Positions 25,933 through 35,619 of a DNA stretch of 64,000 bases are shown here, in pieces (position 1 is the first letter of the stretch; each line of letters starts with the position of its first letter). The stretch is from Allobosea sp. TND4EK4 (GTDB taxonomy: Bacteria > Pseudomonadota > Alphaproteobacteria > Rhizobiales > Beijerinckiaceae). The notes under the pieces were generated by a model. It worked only from the letters and a program-made list of their open reading frames with translations. It did no database searches and had not been told where the DNA came from. The stretch lies in NCBI RefSeq assembly GCF_900156025.1, contig NZ_FTMO01000005.1:224359-288358 (forward strand), read 5' to 3'. The position numbers and the translations under genes were made by a program.

Positions 25933-26054
25933 CTCGGCCTCCTGGCGTGCGCTCGCGCGCACGAACGCGGCAGCGATGCACAACAGCTAGTTCATCGAAG
26001 GGAAAAGACAACGCCGTCCGCACGGCCTGTCATGCGGCCAAGTCGGCCCGCATG

Positions 26055-26906
26055 TCAGCCGGCGTTGCGCTCGAACAGCAGGTTCAGACGGGTCTGCAGC
26101 ACCAGCCGGTAGCCGCTGCGTTCGAGCAGGCCGACGAGGTCGCTCTGCCAGCGCTGGCGCGAATCCTCGATGACGATGAAGCCCGGCCAGAGGGAAGCCG
26201 GCGCATCGCGCAGGAAAGGCTCCAGAATCAGGTCCTCGGCCCCCTCGACATCGAGCTTGACCGCGTCGATGCGCTCATAGCCCTCGCCTTCGACGAGGGC
26301 GAGCAACGTCGTCGCCGGCACCTGGACGCTGCGGCCGGCACTGGAGTTGAGGATGCGCACGCTCGATTCGCCGCGATTGGCAGGGTCGATGAACAGGGTG
26401 AGCTCGCCCGGCTTGTCGGCGAGCGCGCAGGCCACGGCCTTCACCGTGCCGAACGGGTTCTGCGCGATGTTGAAAGCCAGCCGCGCGAAGACGTCGGGCT
26501 GAGGCTCGACGGCCAGGATGCGGGCGCTGCGACCGGCATGGGCCGCCACGAACAGGGAATAGGCGCCGATATTCGCGCCGATATCGATGAAGGTGAAGCC
26601 ATCCCGCAGGCGCTTCAACAGCATCTCCCGCTCGACAGGATCGAAGTACTGCGGCGTGAACAGCACGCGCTTCTCGCAGACATTCCCATCGGGATAGAGC
26701 CGCATCCGCGCGCCAAGCGACTCGATGTCGACCGGCGTGCCCTGGAGCGCGCGCAATCCGATACGGCGCAGCGCATAGGCGACCTTGCGGCCGAGAAAGC
26801 TGTCGGACGCAGCCCGGGTACGGGCGATGATCCTGGAGAGGAGGGCTTTGGGCGCGAAGGCGCCGAAGGGGCGGTCTTCCACCGGATTCTGTTCGGATAT
26901 GGCCAT
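26055..26906 (-). CDS. FkbM family methyltransferase
   Basis: A 283-residue SAM-dependent methyltransferase of the FkbM family. The SAM-binding motif is FTFIDIGANIGAYSLFVA, followed by the acidic strand end VEPQPDVFARL; DAVKLDVEGAEDLILEPF is the family's C-terminal signature. Such enzymes O-methylate sugars or lipids, but no glycan cluster is nearby. The start is ATG 26906; an antisense-open frame continues upstream over map but is not coding. It diverges from map. Confidence 0.85.
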   Translation of the reverse strand: MAISEQNPVEDRPFGAFAPKALLSRIIARTRAASDSFLGRKVAYALRRIGLRALQGTPVDIESLGARMRLYPDGNVCEKRVLFTPQYFDPVEREMLLKRLRDGFTFIDIGANIGAYSLFVAAHAGRSARILAVEPQPDVFARLAFNIAQNPFGTVKAVACALADKPGELTLFIDPANRGESSVRILNSSAGRSVQVPATTLLALVEGEGYERIDAVKLDVEGAEDLILEPFLRDAPASLWPGFIVIEDSRQRWQSDLVGLLERSGYRLVLQTRLNLLFERNAG

Positions 26907-27029
26907 TGCGCCAGCCTGATACACCGTGGCGCAGCCGAGCACCAGCCGGGCGATGGTCCGGCGCGGCCAAGCCGCTTGCCTCCCCCTGTAAACGCAATAG
27001 ATATGAGGCAGAGGAGTTTCCTGCGCGCG

Positions 27030-27854
27030 ATGACATTCGAAGACACCATCGGCCGGTCGCGCTCGCGCGAGCCCGTCATCAAGATCCACGGGCCCGAGGC
27101 CTTCGCCGCCTTGCACAGGGCCGGTCGGCTGACCGCGGCCGGGCTCGACATGCTCGGCTCCTACGTCAAGCCCGGCGTCACCACCCAGCGCCTCGATGAG
27201 CTCGCCTTCCAGTTCGCGATGGACAATGGCGCCTATCCGGCGACCCTGTTCTACCGCGGCTATACCAAGTCGATCTGCACCTCGATCAACCATGTCGTCT
27301 GCCACGGCATCCCGGACGACAAGCCGTTGCGCGAGGGCGACGTCCTCAACATCGACTACACCCTCATCGTCGATGGCTGGCACGGCGACTCGAGCCGGAT
27401 GTACGGCGTCGGCGACATCTCGCGGAAGGCCGAGCGGCTGATCGAGATCACCTATGAAAGCCTGCTGCGCGGCATCAAGGCCGTCCGCGCCGGCGCGCAC
27501 ACGGGCGATATCGGCTTCGCGATCCAGCGTTACGCCGAAGCCGAGCGCTGCTCCGTGGTGCGCGACTTCTGCGGCCACGGCATCGGCCGCCTCTTCCACG
27601 ACGCGCCGAACATCCTGCATTACGGCAGCCCCGGCGAAGGCGTGGAGCTCAAGTCCGGCATGGTCTTCACCATCGAGCCGATGATCAACCTCGGAAAGCC
27701 GGGCGTGAAGATCCTGTCCGATGGCTGGACGGCGGTGACGCGCGACCGGTCGCTCTCGGCCCAGTTCGAGCACCAGATCGGCGTGACCGAGACAGGCTGC
27801 GAGATCTTCACCCTTTCCCCCGGCGGCCTCGACAACCCGCTCGCTCCAAAATGA
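27030..27854 (+). CDS. map: type I methionine aminopeptidase
   Basis: A 274-residue M24 metallopeptidase that removes the initiator methionine from nascent proteins. Metal ligands lie in [27 protein letters not shown] (two Asp), [12 protein letters not shown] (His), FTIEPM (Glu) and the terminal SAQFEHQ (Glu). ATG 27030 has GAGGAG upstream at long spacing; ATG 27003 is an in-frame alternative. Its stop codon overlaps the radC start (ATGA), so the two are co-transcribed. Confidence 0.95.
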   Translation: MTFEDTIGRSRSREPVIKIHGPEAFAALHRAGRLTAAGLDMLGSYVKPGVTTQRLDELAFQFAMDNGAYPATLFYRGYTKSICTSINHVVCHGIPDDKPLREGDVLNIDYTLIVDGWHGDSSRMYGVGDISRKAERLIEITYESLLRGIKAVRAGAHTGDIGFAIQRYAEAERCSVVRDFCGHGIGRLFHDAPNILHYGSPGEGVELKSGMVFTIEPMINLGKPGVKILSDGWTAVTRDRSLSAQFEHQIGVTETGCEIFTLSPGGLDNPLAPK

Positions 27855-28669
27855 GCCGGCGGGCGGGCAAGGGACAGCAAGCCGAGCCCTCGCCTGCCGG
27901 GCTGTTTGCGGAAGCCATGCCGAGACCAGCCACGGCCCAGGCGCTTCTGCCCGAGGCTCTCGCCGATCCGCTCCCGCCCGCCGGCCCCTCGTCGGCCGCC
28001 CCGCATTATCACGGCCACCGCGACCGGCTGCGCGCCCGCTTCCAGGAGGGCGGCGCGGATGCGTTGCCGGACTACGAATTGCTGGAGCTGCTGCTCTTCC
28101 GCTCGATCCCGCAGCGGGATGTGAAGCCGCTCGCCAAGGAGCTGATCCAGCGCTTCGGCTCCTTCGGAGAGGTGCTGGCCGCACCCATCCCGCGCCTGAC
28201 CGAGGTGAAGGGCGTCGGCGAAGGCGTCGCTCTCGACCTCAAGATCGTCGAGGCCGCGCTGAAGCGCATGGCCAAGGGCGCGGTCGCCAAGCGGCCGGTC
28301 CTGTCCTCCTGGTCGTCGGTGCTGGACCACTGCCGCATGGCGATGGCCTTTGCGGAGCGCGAGCAGTTCCGCATCCTCTTCCTCGACAAGAAGAACGCGC
28401 TGATCGCCGACGAAGTCCAGCAGACCGGAACGGTCGATCACACGCCGGTCTATCCGCGCGAGGTGATGCGCCGCGCGCTCGAGCTCTCCGCCTCGGCGAT
28501 CATTCTCGTCCACAATCACCCTTCCGGCGACCCGACGCCCTCCGGCGCCGACATGCGGATGACCCGCGAACTGGTGGACATCGCCAAGCCGCTGGGCATC
28601 GCCATCCACGACCACATCATTGTCGGCCGCGACGGCCATGCGAGCTTTCGCAGCCTGGGCCTGATCTGA
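27851..28669 (+). CDS. radC: RadC family JAMM/MPN domain protein
   Basis: A 272-residue RadC protein. An N-terminal helix-hairpin-helix region ([13 protein letters not shown]) leads to a C-terminal JAMM metalloprotease-like domain with zinc motif [14 protein letters not shown] (from residue 221). Despite its name, a DNA repair role is unproven. It overlaps map by four bases and is followed 12 bases later by the DUF488 gene, suggesting a three-gene operon. Confidence 0.93.
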   Translation: MSRRAGKGQQAEPSPAGLFAEAMPRPATAQALLPEALADPLPPAGPSSAAPHYHGHRDRLRARFQEGGADALPDYELLELLLFRSIPQRDVKPLAKELIQRFGSFGEVLAAPIPRLTEVKGVGEGVALDLKIVEAALKRMAKGAVAKRPVLSSWSSVLDHCRMAMAFAEREQFRILFLDKKNALIADEVQQTGTVDHTPVYPREVMRRALELSASAIILVHNHPSGDPTPSGADMRMTRELVDIAKPLGIAIHDHIIVGRDGHASFRSLGLI

Positions 28670-28681
28670 CCGGAGGCGCTG

Positions 28682-29035
28682 ATGAAGCTGCCGATCAAGC
28701 GTGTCTATGACGAAACTGCGCCCGGGGATGGAACGCGCATCCTCGTCGATCGGCTCTGGCCGCGCGGCGTGCGCAAGGAGCGCGTCGATCTTTGGCTCAA
28801 GGACATCGCGCCGAGCGATGCGCTGCGTCACGCGTTCCATGGCCAACCCCAGCATTGGGAGGCCTTCTGCGCGGCCTATGCGGCCGAACTCGGCGGCGCA
28901 TCGGCCCAAGCGGCGCTCAATCGTCTTCGAAACGCCGTGCAATCGGGGCCGGTGACGCTGCTCTACGCCGCCAGGGACGAGGCTCGCAACAACGCCGCCG
29001 CGCTGCGCGACTGGCTCCTCCTTCGTGAGGGTTAG
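28682..29035 (+). CDS. DUF488 family protein
   Basis: A 117-residue DUF488 protein. It carries the signature KRVYDETAPGDGTRILVDRLWPRGVRKE split over residues 6-33, together with LWLKDIAPS and LLYAARDEARNNAAAL. Function is unknown. GGAGG precedes ATG 28682, and it is the last gene of the map-radC unit. Confidence 0.9.
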   Translation: MKLPIKRVYDETAPGDGTRILVDRLWPRGVRKERVDLWLKDIAPSDALRHAFHGQPQHWEAFCAAYAAELGGASAQAALNRLRNAVQSGPVTLLYAARDEARNNAAALRDWLLLREG

Positions 29036-29213
29036 GCAAGTCTGCCGCCGGGAAGCGCGAGCCTCGGCCCGACCGCCTGGTGATGGGCCGGCATGAGAGC
29101 CTGTCATCCTGCTTAAATATAAGGCAGCACGCGACATAGGGCTGATCACGCAGCCTCTTCCCCAAGGCGAGCGAATGGGCATAGGCTGGCCTAAACAGGG
29201 GACAACAGCCTAG

Positions 29214-30629
29214 ATGGTCGCGTTCGACGAGATGACCGGCTCCGGCGCCGAATTGAGGCCGGCCTATGAAGCGCTCGACCGTTGGCTCAAGGAAACTCCC
29301 GCCGATCAACTGGCGCTGCGCCGTTCCCAGGCCGAACTGTTCTTCCGCCGCATCGGCATCACCTTCGCGGTCTATGGCGATGAAGACTCGACCGAGCGGC
29401 TGATCCCCTTCGACATCATCCCGCGCGTCCTGACCAAGCCGGAATGGACGAAGCTGGAGAAAGGCCTGCGCCAGCGCGTCACCGCGCTGAACATGTTCCT
29501 GGCGGACGTCTACGGGCCGAAGGAGTGCCTCAAGGCCGGGATCATCCCGCCCGACCTGGTGTATCGGAACGCCTGCTACCAGCTTGAAATGGTCGATTTC
29601 AAGGTGCCGCACGGCGTCTATTGCCACATCGCCGGCATCGACGTGGTCCGTGTGGACGCGGACACCTTCTACGTCCTGGAAGACAATGCGCGCACCCCTT
29701 CCGGCGTCTCCTACATGATGGAGAACCGCGAGGTGATGCTGCGGCTCTTCCCGGAGCTGTTCTCGACCCACCGTGTCGCACCGGTTGACAATTACCCGGA
29801 CCAGCTTCTGGCGACGCTGCGCTCCGTCGCTCCGCGCAGCGCCCCCTCCGATCCGACGATCTGCCTGCTGACGCCCGGGCAGTTCAATTCGGCCTTCTAC
29901 GAGCACTCTTTCCTTGCCGACAAGCTCGGCGTCGAACTGGTCGAGGGCTCGGACCTGCTGGTCAAGGACGACGTCGTCTACATGCGGACCACGCAGGGGC
30001 CCAAGCGCGTCGACGTGATCTATCGGCGCATCGACGACGACTTCATCGACCCGCTGGTCTTCCGCGGCGACTCCGTGCTGGGCGTGCCGGGGATCATCGG
30101 CGCCTACAAGGCCGGCAACGTCACCCTGGCGAACGCCGTCGGCACCGGCGTCGCCGACGACAAGGCGGTCTACAGCTACATGCCGGAGATCGTGAAGTTC
30201 TTCACCGGCGAGGAGCCGATCCTGAAGAACGTCCCGACCTGGCGCTGCCGCGAGCCGGAGGCCAACGCCTATGTGCTCGACAATCTGGAGCACCTCGTCG
30301 TCAAGGAGGTCAACGGCTCGGGCGGCTACGGCATGCTTGTCGGCCCGCACGCCAACAAGGCGCAGATCGAAACGTTCCGTCGCAAGCTGAAGGCCCAGCC
30401 GGAGGGCTTCATCGCGCAGCCGACGCTGGCCCTCTCGACCTGCCCGACCTTCGTGGCCTCCGGCGTAGCCCCGCGCCATGTCGACCTGCGCCCCTATGTG
30501 CTGTCCGGCGCCAACGGCATCTCCTGCGTGCCCGGCGGCCTGACCCGCGTTGCGCTGAAGGAGGGCTCCCTCGTCGTGAATTCGAGCCAGGGCGGCGGCA
30601 CAAAGGACACCTGGGTACTCGATGCATGA
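29214..30629 (+). CDS. circularly permuted ATP-grasp protein (Anbu operon)
   Basis: A 471-residue circularly permuted type 2 ATP-grasp protein. Motifs such as YGPKECLKAGIIPPDLVYRN, FYVLEDNARTPSGVSYMMEN, KEVNGSGGYGMLVGPHA and RHVDLRPYVL are characteristic. Such proteins are predicted peptide or amide ligases using ATP. It heads a four-gene operon with alpha-E, transglutaminase-like and Anbu peptidase genes, an association described for Anbu loci and for ATP-grasp amidoligase systems. The substrate is unknown. Confidence 0.93.
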   Translation: MVAFDEMTGSGAELRPAYEALDRWLKETPADQLALRRSQAELFFRRIGITFAVYGDEDSTERLIPFDIIPRVLTKPEWTKLEKGLRQRVTALNMFLADVYGPKECLKAGIIPPDLVYRNACYQLEMVDFKVPHGVYCHIAGIDVVRVDADTFYVLEDNARTPSGVSYMMENREVMLRLFPELFSTHRVAPVDNYPDQLLATLRSVAPRSAPSDPTICLLTPGQFNSAFYEHSFLADKLGVELVEGSDLLVKDDVVYMRTTQGPKRVDVIYRRIDDDFIDPLVFRGDSVLGVPGIIGAYKAGNVTLANAVGTGVADDKAVYSYMPEIVKFFTGEEPILKNVPTWRCREPEANAYVLDNLEHLVVKEVNGSGGYGMLVGPHANKAQIETFRRKLKAQPEGFIAQPTLALSTCPTFVASGVAPRHVDLRPYVLSGANGISCVPGGLTRVALKEGSLVVNSSQGGGTKDTWVLDA

Positions 30630-30699
30630 TCTGCCCGTCTCCCCTCCGCCCGCCCCGTCCTCAGGGGTGCGAGAGATCACAAGAAGGCCTGAGTTGACC

Positions 30700-31641
30700 A
30701 TGCTTTCGCGTACTGCCGACAGCCTCTACTGGGTGTCCCGCTATGTTGAGCGGGCCGAGTATCTCGCGCGGATTCTCGATGCCACCACCCGCCTGACCAA
30801 CCTGCCGCATGCCTATGGCGGCGCGGGGACCGAATGGCAGAGCGCGGTCTCCACCGCGGGCTGCGAGGACACCTTCGCCAAGGCCTATGGCGAGGCGAAC
30901 GAGCGCAATGTCTGCGACTTCCTGACGTTCAACCCGGACAATCCCTCCTCCATCCGCAACTGCCTCGCCCAGGCGCGCTCCAATGCACGCGCCGTGCGCA
31001 CCGCGCTGACCTCGGAGATGTGGGACGCCATCAACGGCGCCTGGCTGGAGTTGCAGCGCTTCGAGAAGACCAGGATGGATCGCGAGGAATTCGCTCGCTT
31101 TCTCGACTGGGTGAAGAACGTCTCGCTCGTCTTCGACGGCTCAGCCTACCGCACCATGCTGCGCGATGACGGCTACTGGTTCTCGCGGCTCGGCGTCTAT
31201 GTCGAGCGCGCCGACAACACCGCCCGCATCCTCGACGTGAAATACCATGTGCTGCTTCCGGCCAACGAGCAGGTCGGGGGCTCGCTCGACTATTTCCAGT
31301 GGACCACCGTGCTGCGCGAGGTCTCGGCGCTGACGGCTTATCACTGGGTCTATCGCGAGGCGGTCAAGCCGATCCTCATCGCCGACCTGCTGATCCTGAA
31401 CCGGCGCATGCCGCGCTCGCTGGCCGCCTGCTACGAGAGCATTTCCCGCTTCCTGGATTCGCTCGGCGACGCTTACGGGCGGCAGGGGCCGGCCCAGCGC
31501 CAGGCGCGCAAGACACTGGCCAATCTCAGCAACACGCGGATCGACGACATCTTCCAGCATGGGCTGCATGAGTTCATCGAGGACTTCATTACCGAGAACA
31601 ACCGCCTCGGGAACACCATCTTCGAGCAGTATCTGCAATGA
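30700..31641 (+). CDS. alpha-E domain protein (Anbu operon)
   Basis: A 313-residue, all-helical alpha-E (DUF403) protein beginning MLSRTADSLYWVSRYVERAEYLARIL, the usual family start. The function is unknown; it accompanies permuted ATP-grasp proteins and may form a complex with them. ATG 30700 is selected for this signature; the open frame extends back to 30622 and overlaps the ATP-grasp end, but those residues are unlike the family. Confidence 0.92.
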   Translation: MLSRTADSLYWVSRYVERAEYLARILDATTRLTNLPHAYGGAGTEWQSAVSTAGCEDTFAKAYGEANERNVCDFLTFNPDNPSSIRNCLAQARSNARAVRTALTSEMWDAINGAWLELQRFEKTRMDREEFARFLDWVKNVSLVFDGSAYRTMLRDDGYWFSRLGVYVERADNTARILDVKYHVLLPANEQVGGSLDYFQWTTVLREVSALTAYHWVYREAVKPILIADLLILNRRMPRSLAACYESISRFLDSLGDAYGRQGPAQRQARKTLANLSNTRIDDIFQHGLHEFIEDFITENNRLGNTIFEQYLQ

Positions 31642-31704
31642 ACCGCTCGCGTGGCGGGCTTCATCGGCATAGAAGCCCTCTGCGGTAACGGCCCGGACTG
31701 GATC

Positions 31705-32532
31705 ATGCGGATCAGGATCTCTCACACGATCAGCTACGAATATGCCGAGCCGGCCCGGCACATCACCCAGATCTTGCGGCTGACGCCGCTAGATCATGAC
31801 GGGCAGCATGTCATGTCCTGGCGCATCGAGCCCAGCATCGACGGCCGCATGCGCGCCACCCGGGACGCGCATGGCAACGTCGTGCACTCCTTCTATGCGG
31901 ACGGGCCGATCTCCTCTCTCTCCATCCACATCGACGGGGTCGTGGAAACGACCGATCTGGCTGGCGTGGTCCGCGGCGGCATCGAGCGCGTGCCCTGCGA
32001 TGTCTATCGCCGCGACACGCTGCTGACCGAGCAGGACGAGGCGTTGCGCAGCTTTGCCGAAGAGACCGCAGGGGGCGCCGGCACGGAGCTGTCGCAGATG
32101 CACGCGTTGATGGCGGCTGTGAACGGGCGCATGACCTGCGTCGACGCGACCGGGCGGACCGGCGTCGGAGCGGCAGCGGCCTTCCAGGCGAAGGAGGCGA
32201 TCGCACAGGACATCGCGCATGTCTTCATGGCCTGCGCCCGGCATCTTGGGCTGCCCGCCCGTTATGTCTCGGGCTATGTCGCACAGGCCGAAGACCTGCC
32301 CCATGCCAACGGGGCCCATGCCTGGGCCGAGGTTCACTTCGACGACTATGGCTGGATCGGGTTCGACTGCGCCAACGCCATCTGTCCGATCGACACCCAT
32401 GTCCGCGTCGCCGTGGGACTGGATTTCGCCGACGCCGCGCCGGTCCGCGGCGCGCGCCAGGGCGGCGAAGGGGAATTGCTCAACGTGCTCGTCAGTGCCC
32501 GCGAGGCCGAAGGCCGCCTCTCCAATCAGTGA
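31705..32532 (+). CDS. transglutaminase-like protein lacking the catalytic cysteine (Anbu operon)
   Basis: A 275-residue protein with the N-terminal beta domain (RIRISHTISYEYAEPARH) and transglutaminase core of Anbu-operon proteins. The usual catalytic segment GVCQDFAH reads AIAQDIAH: Ala167 (codon GCA, 32203-32205) stands where the nucleophilic Cys is expected. His205 (AHAWAEV) and Asp221 (GFDCAN) of the triad remain, and the fold region ARHLGLPARYVSGY is normal. The protein is therefore probably not a protease or transglutaminase, but a binding or structural partner. ATG 31705 starts the family-typical sequence. Confidence 0.9.
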   Translation: MRIRISHTISYEYAEPARHITQILRLTPLDHDGQHVMSWRIEPSIDGRMRATRDAHGNVVHSFYADGPISSLSIHIDGVVETTDLAGVVRGGIERVPCDVYRRDTLLTEQDEALRSFAEETAGGAGTELSQMHALMAAVNGRMTCVDATGRTGVGAAAAFQAKEAIAQDIAHVFMACARHLGLPARYVSGYVAQAEDLPHANGAHAWAEVHFDDYGWIGFDCANAICPIDTHVRVAVGLDFADAAPVRGARQGGEGELLNVLVSAREAEGRLSNQ

Positions 32533-32573
32533 TCCCCTCCCGGCGGGAGCCCGGACAGACAGGATAACGCCCC

Positions 32574-33323
32574 GTGACCTATTGCGTCGGAATCCTCGTG
32601 CAGGACGGCCTCGTCATGATCGCCGACACCCGCACCAATGCCGGGCTCGACGACATCTCGACCTTCCGCAAGCTCCATGTCTTCAATTGGCCGGGCGACC
32701 GCAGCTTCGGCCTGATGACGGCCGGCAATCTCTCGATCACGCAATCGGTCGTCAGCCTGCTTCAGGAAGGCCTTCCCAATCCGGAGACGGGCGAGCTCGA
32801 CACATTGCAGGCGACCAGCTCGATGTTCCGGGCCGCGCAGTTCGTCGGCCGCTGCATCCGTCACGTCCGCGAGTTCGACGGACCGGCGCTGAAGGAGGCA
32901 GGGGTCAAGTTCGAGGTCTCGATGCTGTTCGGCGGCCAGATCAAGGGGCAGCCGATGCGGCTCTTCATGGTCTATGGCGCCGGCAACTTCATCGAATGCG
33001 GCGCCGATGCGCCCTTCCTCCAGATCGGCGAGCACAAATACGGCAAGCCGATCCTCGATCGTGCCATCACCTTCAAGAGCCATCTCTACGATGCGCTCAA
33101 GGTCGGCCTGATCTCGATGGATTCCACGATGCGCTCCAATCTCGGCGTCGGCCTGCCGATCGACATGGTGGTCATGCGCCGCGACGCTGACGATCTGGAA
33201 CTCAACCGCCGCATTGAGGCCGGCGAGCCCTATTTCCATGATCTGCGCGAGCGCTGGTCGGCGGCTCTTCGGGCCGCTCACACGGCGATCCCCCGCCCGC
33301 CCTATGGCCCGCCCGCCGCCTGA
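32574..33323 (+). CDS. Anbu proteasome-type peptidase
   Basis: A 249-residue Ntn-hydrolase related to proteasome beta subunits and HslV (the Anbu family). It starts with GTG followed by Thr, so initiator-Met removal would expose Thr1 as nucleophile, and it begins TYCVGILVQDG. Counting from that Thr, Asp17 (ADTRTN) and Lys32 (FRKLHVF) match proteasome active-site positions. No propeptide is present, as is usual for Anbu. Anbu is reported to form a helical lock-washer-like assembly, and its substrate is unknown. It ends the operon. Confidence 0.93.
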   Translation: MTYCVGILVQDGLVMIADTRTNAGLDDISTFRKLHVFNWPGDRSFGLMTAGNLSITQSVVSLLQEGLPNPETGELDTLQATSSMFRAAQFVGRCIRHVREFDGPALKEAGVKFEVSMLFGGQIKGQPMRLFMVYGAGNFIECGADAPFLQIGEHKYGKPILDRAITFKSHLYDALKVGLISMDSTMRSNLGVGLPIDMVVMRRDADDLELNRRIEAGEPYFHDLRERWSAALRAAHTAIPRPPYGPPAA

Positions 33324-33395
33324 CCTGCCATCCGGCAACGGGATGTCAATCTTTGCCCCGTTATTTCAAGACGGTGCAACGTCTCCGGACAGGGA

Positions 33396-35606
33396 ATGCC
33401 TCAGGCTCCTTCAGCGGCGAAGATAACGAATGCGGGCTCATCGGCCCGCATGTTTGCGAGCACCGTCACAACGCTGGGCGTCGCCTTTCTGTTGCTGATG
33501 GCGGCTGGCGCGGGCGTCGTCATCGCGATCACGCGCGAGGCCAACCGCCTGGAGGCCCAGCGGCAGCACGAGCGCATCGAGGCCGCGTTTCGCCATCAGA
33601 TCAGGTTCGAGGAGGCACGTCTCGAGAAGCTGGTGATCACCAGCGAGCTTCAGGAGGCGCTCGGTGCCTCAGCTCCGAGGACCGCGATCCGGACGGCGTT
33701 CGAACAGTTGCGCGGGCGTCTCGCCGAGTTCGAAGGCGCCTATCTCGTATCGCCCGGGGGAACCGTCCTGGCCGGGCTGGAGGGGGGCCTTCCGGCCACC
33801 CAGTCCGACTACACGCGGGTCCTCGGTTTCAGCCCCTTCGTCCCGGGCGCGCCTGCCGGCAGGCGCACTGTGGCCGGGGGAAAGGCCAATTGGTCCACGA
33901 TTGCCGAGAATGGCCATGAGGCCGCCCTGCTGATCGTGATGGATCTCGGCCGCATCACCACGCCCCTCACCTCCCCCATCCTCGGCCCGCTTTCGCTGGT
34001 CGCCTATCGTCGCGTTTCGAGCACCACGCTCGCCGAGTTGGCCGCCGGCTACCGCATGGGCGAGATCAGGCTGGTCACGGCGCGGCCCGACGACCCGGTT
34101 GCGAGCCTGCCGATCGCCGCCCCGGACGGCGGCGTCGCGACCTGGCTGACCTGGACCCCGGCGCGCCCCGGCGATGTCATGCTCGAGCGCTTCCTGTGGG
34201 CGGTGATCGCCATCGCCGTCCTGTTTTCCGGGATCTTTATCTTCATCGTCCAGCGGCTGCGCGCCTCCGCCATCCAGATCGCCCTGCGCGAACGCGAGAT
34301 TCATCGGCTCGCCGGTCAGGACGAGTTGTCCGGGCTGCCCAACCGCCGCAGCTTCGACATCGCGCTCGACACTGCCCTGTCGAAGGCCGAGAGCCCGGAG
34401 GGCGGGCTGGCCGTGCTGCTCATCGACCTCGACCGCTTCAAGGCGGTCAACGACACCTATGGTCATATCGCCGGCGACGACCTGCTCCGGCAGGTGGCGC
34501 AGAGGCTGCTCGGGCTCGTCTCCCCCGGAGACGTGGTGTCCCGCTTCGGCGGCGACGAATTCGGCATCATCCAGTCCCGCTCGCCGACGCCGGCACGCAC
34601 GGCCACGCTGGCCGGCAGCATCCTCGACTCGCTGACCGAGCCGTTCCAGGTCCAGGGCGTCGAGATCACCATCGGCTGCTCGGTCGGGATCGCCTCGGCT
34701 CCGCGCGACGGCACCGACCGCCAGACGGTCCTGCGCCTGGCCGATACCGCGCTCTACGAGGCCAAGAACGGCGGGCGGAACCGCTACGCGGTGTTCCAGC
34801 AGCAGATGAACCGTTCGCTCCAGGTGAAGCGCATGGTCGAGGACGACCTGCGCAACGCGATCGAGCGCGACGAGCTGCAACTGCACTACCAGCCCCAGGT
34901 TTCGGCCGACGGCCTCACCATTGTCGGCGTCGAGGCGCTCGTGCGCTGGCCGCATCCGCGGCACGGCATGGTCCCGCCATCGGAGTTCATCGGCATCGCG
35001 GAAGAGCGCGGGCTGATCATGCCGCTGAGCGAATGGGTGCTGCGGCGCGCCTGCACCGAGGCCCAGCGCTGGCCCGGCCTGCGTCTTGCCGTCAATGTCT
35101 CGCCGATCCAGTTCCGCCACAAGGACTTCGTCGCGAACGTTCTGCGCATCATCGAAGAGACCGGCTTCGATCCGACCCGGCTTGAGCTGGAGCTGACCGA
35201 GGGCGTCCTGATCGAGGATGCCGACGCCGCCGAAGCCGCGATGATGGATATCCGCGCGCAGGGCGTGGGCCTGGCGCTGGACGATTTCGGCACCGGTTAT
35301 TCGAGCCTGATCTATCTGCGCCGCTTTGCCTTCGACAAGATCAAGATCGACCGCATCTTCCTCGAATACATGGAAGCCACCGGCGAATCGGCGATCCTGG
35401 TGCACTCGATGGCGCATCTGGGCTGCGCCCTGGGCCTGCGCGTCTGCGCCGAAGGCGTCGAGACGGCGGAGCAGCACCGCTTCCTGCAGGCCGTGGGCTG
35501 CCACGAACTGCAGGGCTTCCTGTTCTCGAAGCCTGTTCCGCCCGCGCAGATCGATCAGTTGCTGCTGCAGGAAAAGCCGTTCGCCCAAATCCTCGCCGCA
35601 GCCTGA
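33396..35606 (+). CDS. membrane GGDEF-EAL cyclic-di-GMP enzyme
   Basis: A 736-residue protein. Transmembrane segments near residues 20-45 and 265-288 flank a CHASE4-like periplasmic sensor region. GGDEF follows, intact at 385-389 with no RxxD inhibitory site before it (SPGD occupies that place). The EAL domain comes next, with EAL at 513-515 and DDFGTGYSS later. Both synthesis and hydrolysis of cyclic di-GMP are possible. The start is uncertain: ATG 33396 has AGGGA directly abutting it, and ATG 33450 is a shorter alternative. Confidence 0.9.
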   Translation: MPQAPSAAKITNAGSSARMFASTVTTLGVAFLLLMAAGAGVVIAITREANRLEAQRQHERIEAAFRHQIRFEEARLEKLVITSELQEALGASAPRTAIRTAFEQLRGRLAEFEGAYLVSPGGTVLAGLEGGLPATQSDYTRVLGFSPFVPGAPAGRRTVAGGKANWSTIAENGHEAALLIVMDLGRITTPLTSPILGPLSLVAYRRVSSTTLAELAAGYRMGEIRLVTARPDDPVASLPIAAPDGGVATWLTWTPARPGDVMLERFLWAVIAIAVLFSGIFIFIVQRLRASAIQIALREREIHRLAGQDELSGLPNRRSFDIALDTALSKAESPEGGLAVLLIDLDRFKAVNDTYGHIAGDDLLRQVAQRLLGLVSPGDVVSRFGGDEFGIIQSRSPTPARTATLAGSILDSLTEPFQVQGVEITIGCSVGIASAPRDGTDRQTVLRLADTALYEAKNGGRNRYAVFQQQMNRSLQVKRMVEDDLRNAIERDELQLHYQPQVSADGLTIVGVEALVRWPHPRHGMVPPSEFIGIAEERGLIMPLSEWVLRRACTEAQRWPGLRLAVNVSPIQFRHKDFVANVLRIIEETGFDPTRLELELTEGVLIEDADAAEAAMMDIRAQGVGLALDDFGTGYSSLIYLRRFAFDKIKIDRIFLEYMEATGESAILVHSMAHLGCALGLRVCAEGVETAEQHRFLQAVGCHELQGFLFSKPVPPAQIDQLLLQEKPFAQILAAA

Positions 35607-35619
35607 AGCGCGGATCGGC

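Noticed and set aside
26055..28184. 709-residue open frame on the minus strand
   Set aside because: Only its last 283 residues (26055-26906) are the FkbM methyltransferase; the rest lies antisense to map and radC and has no family-like sequence.
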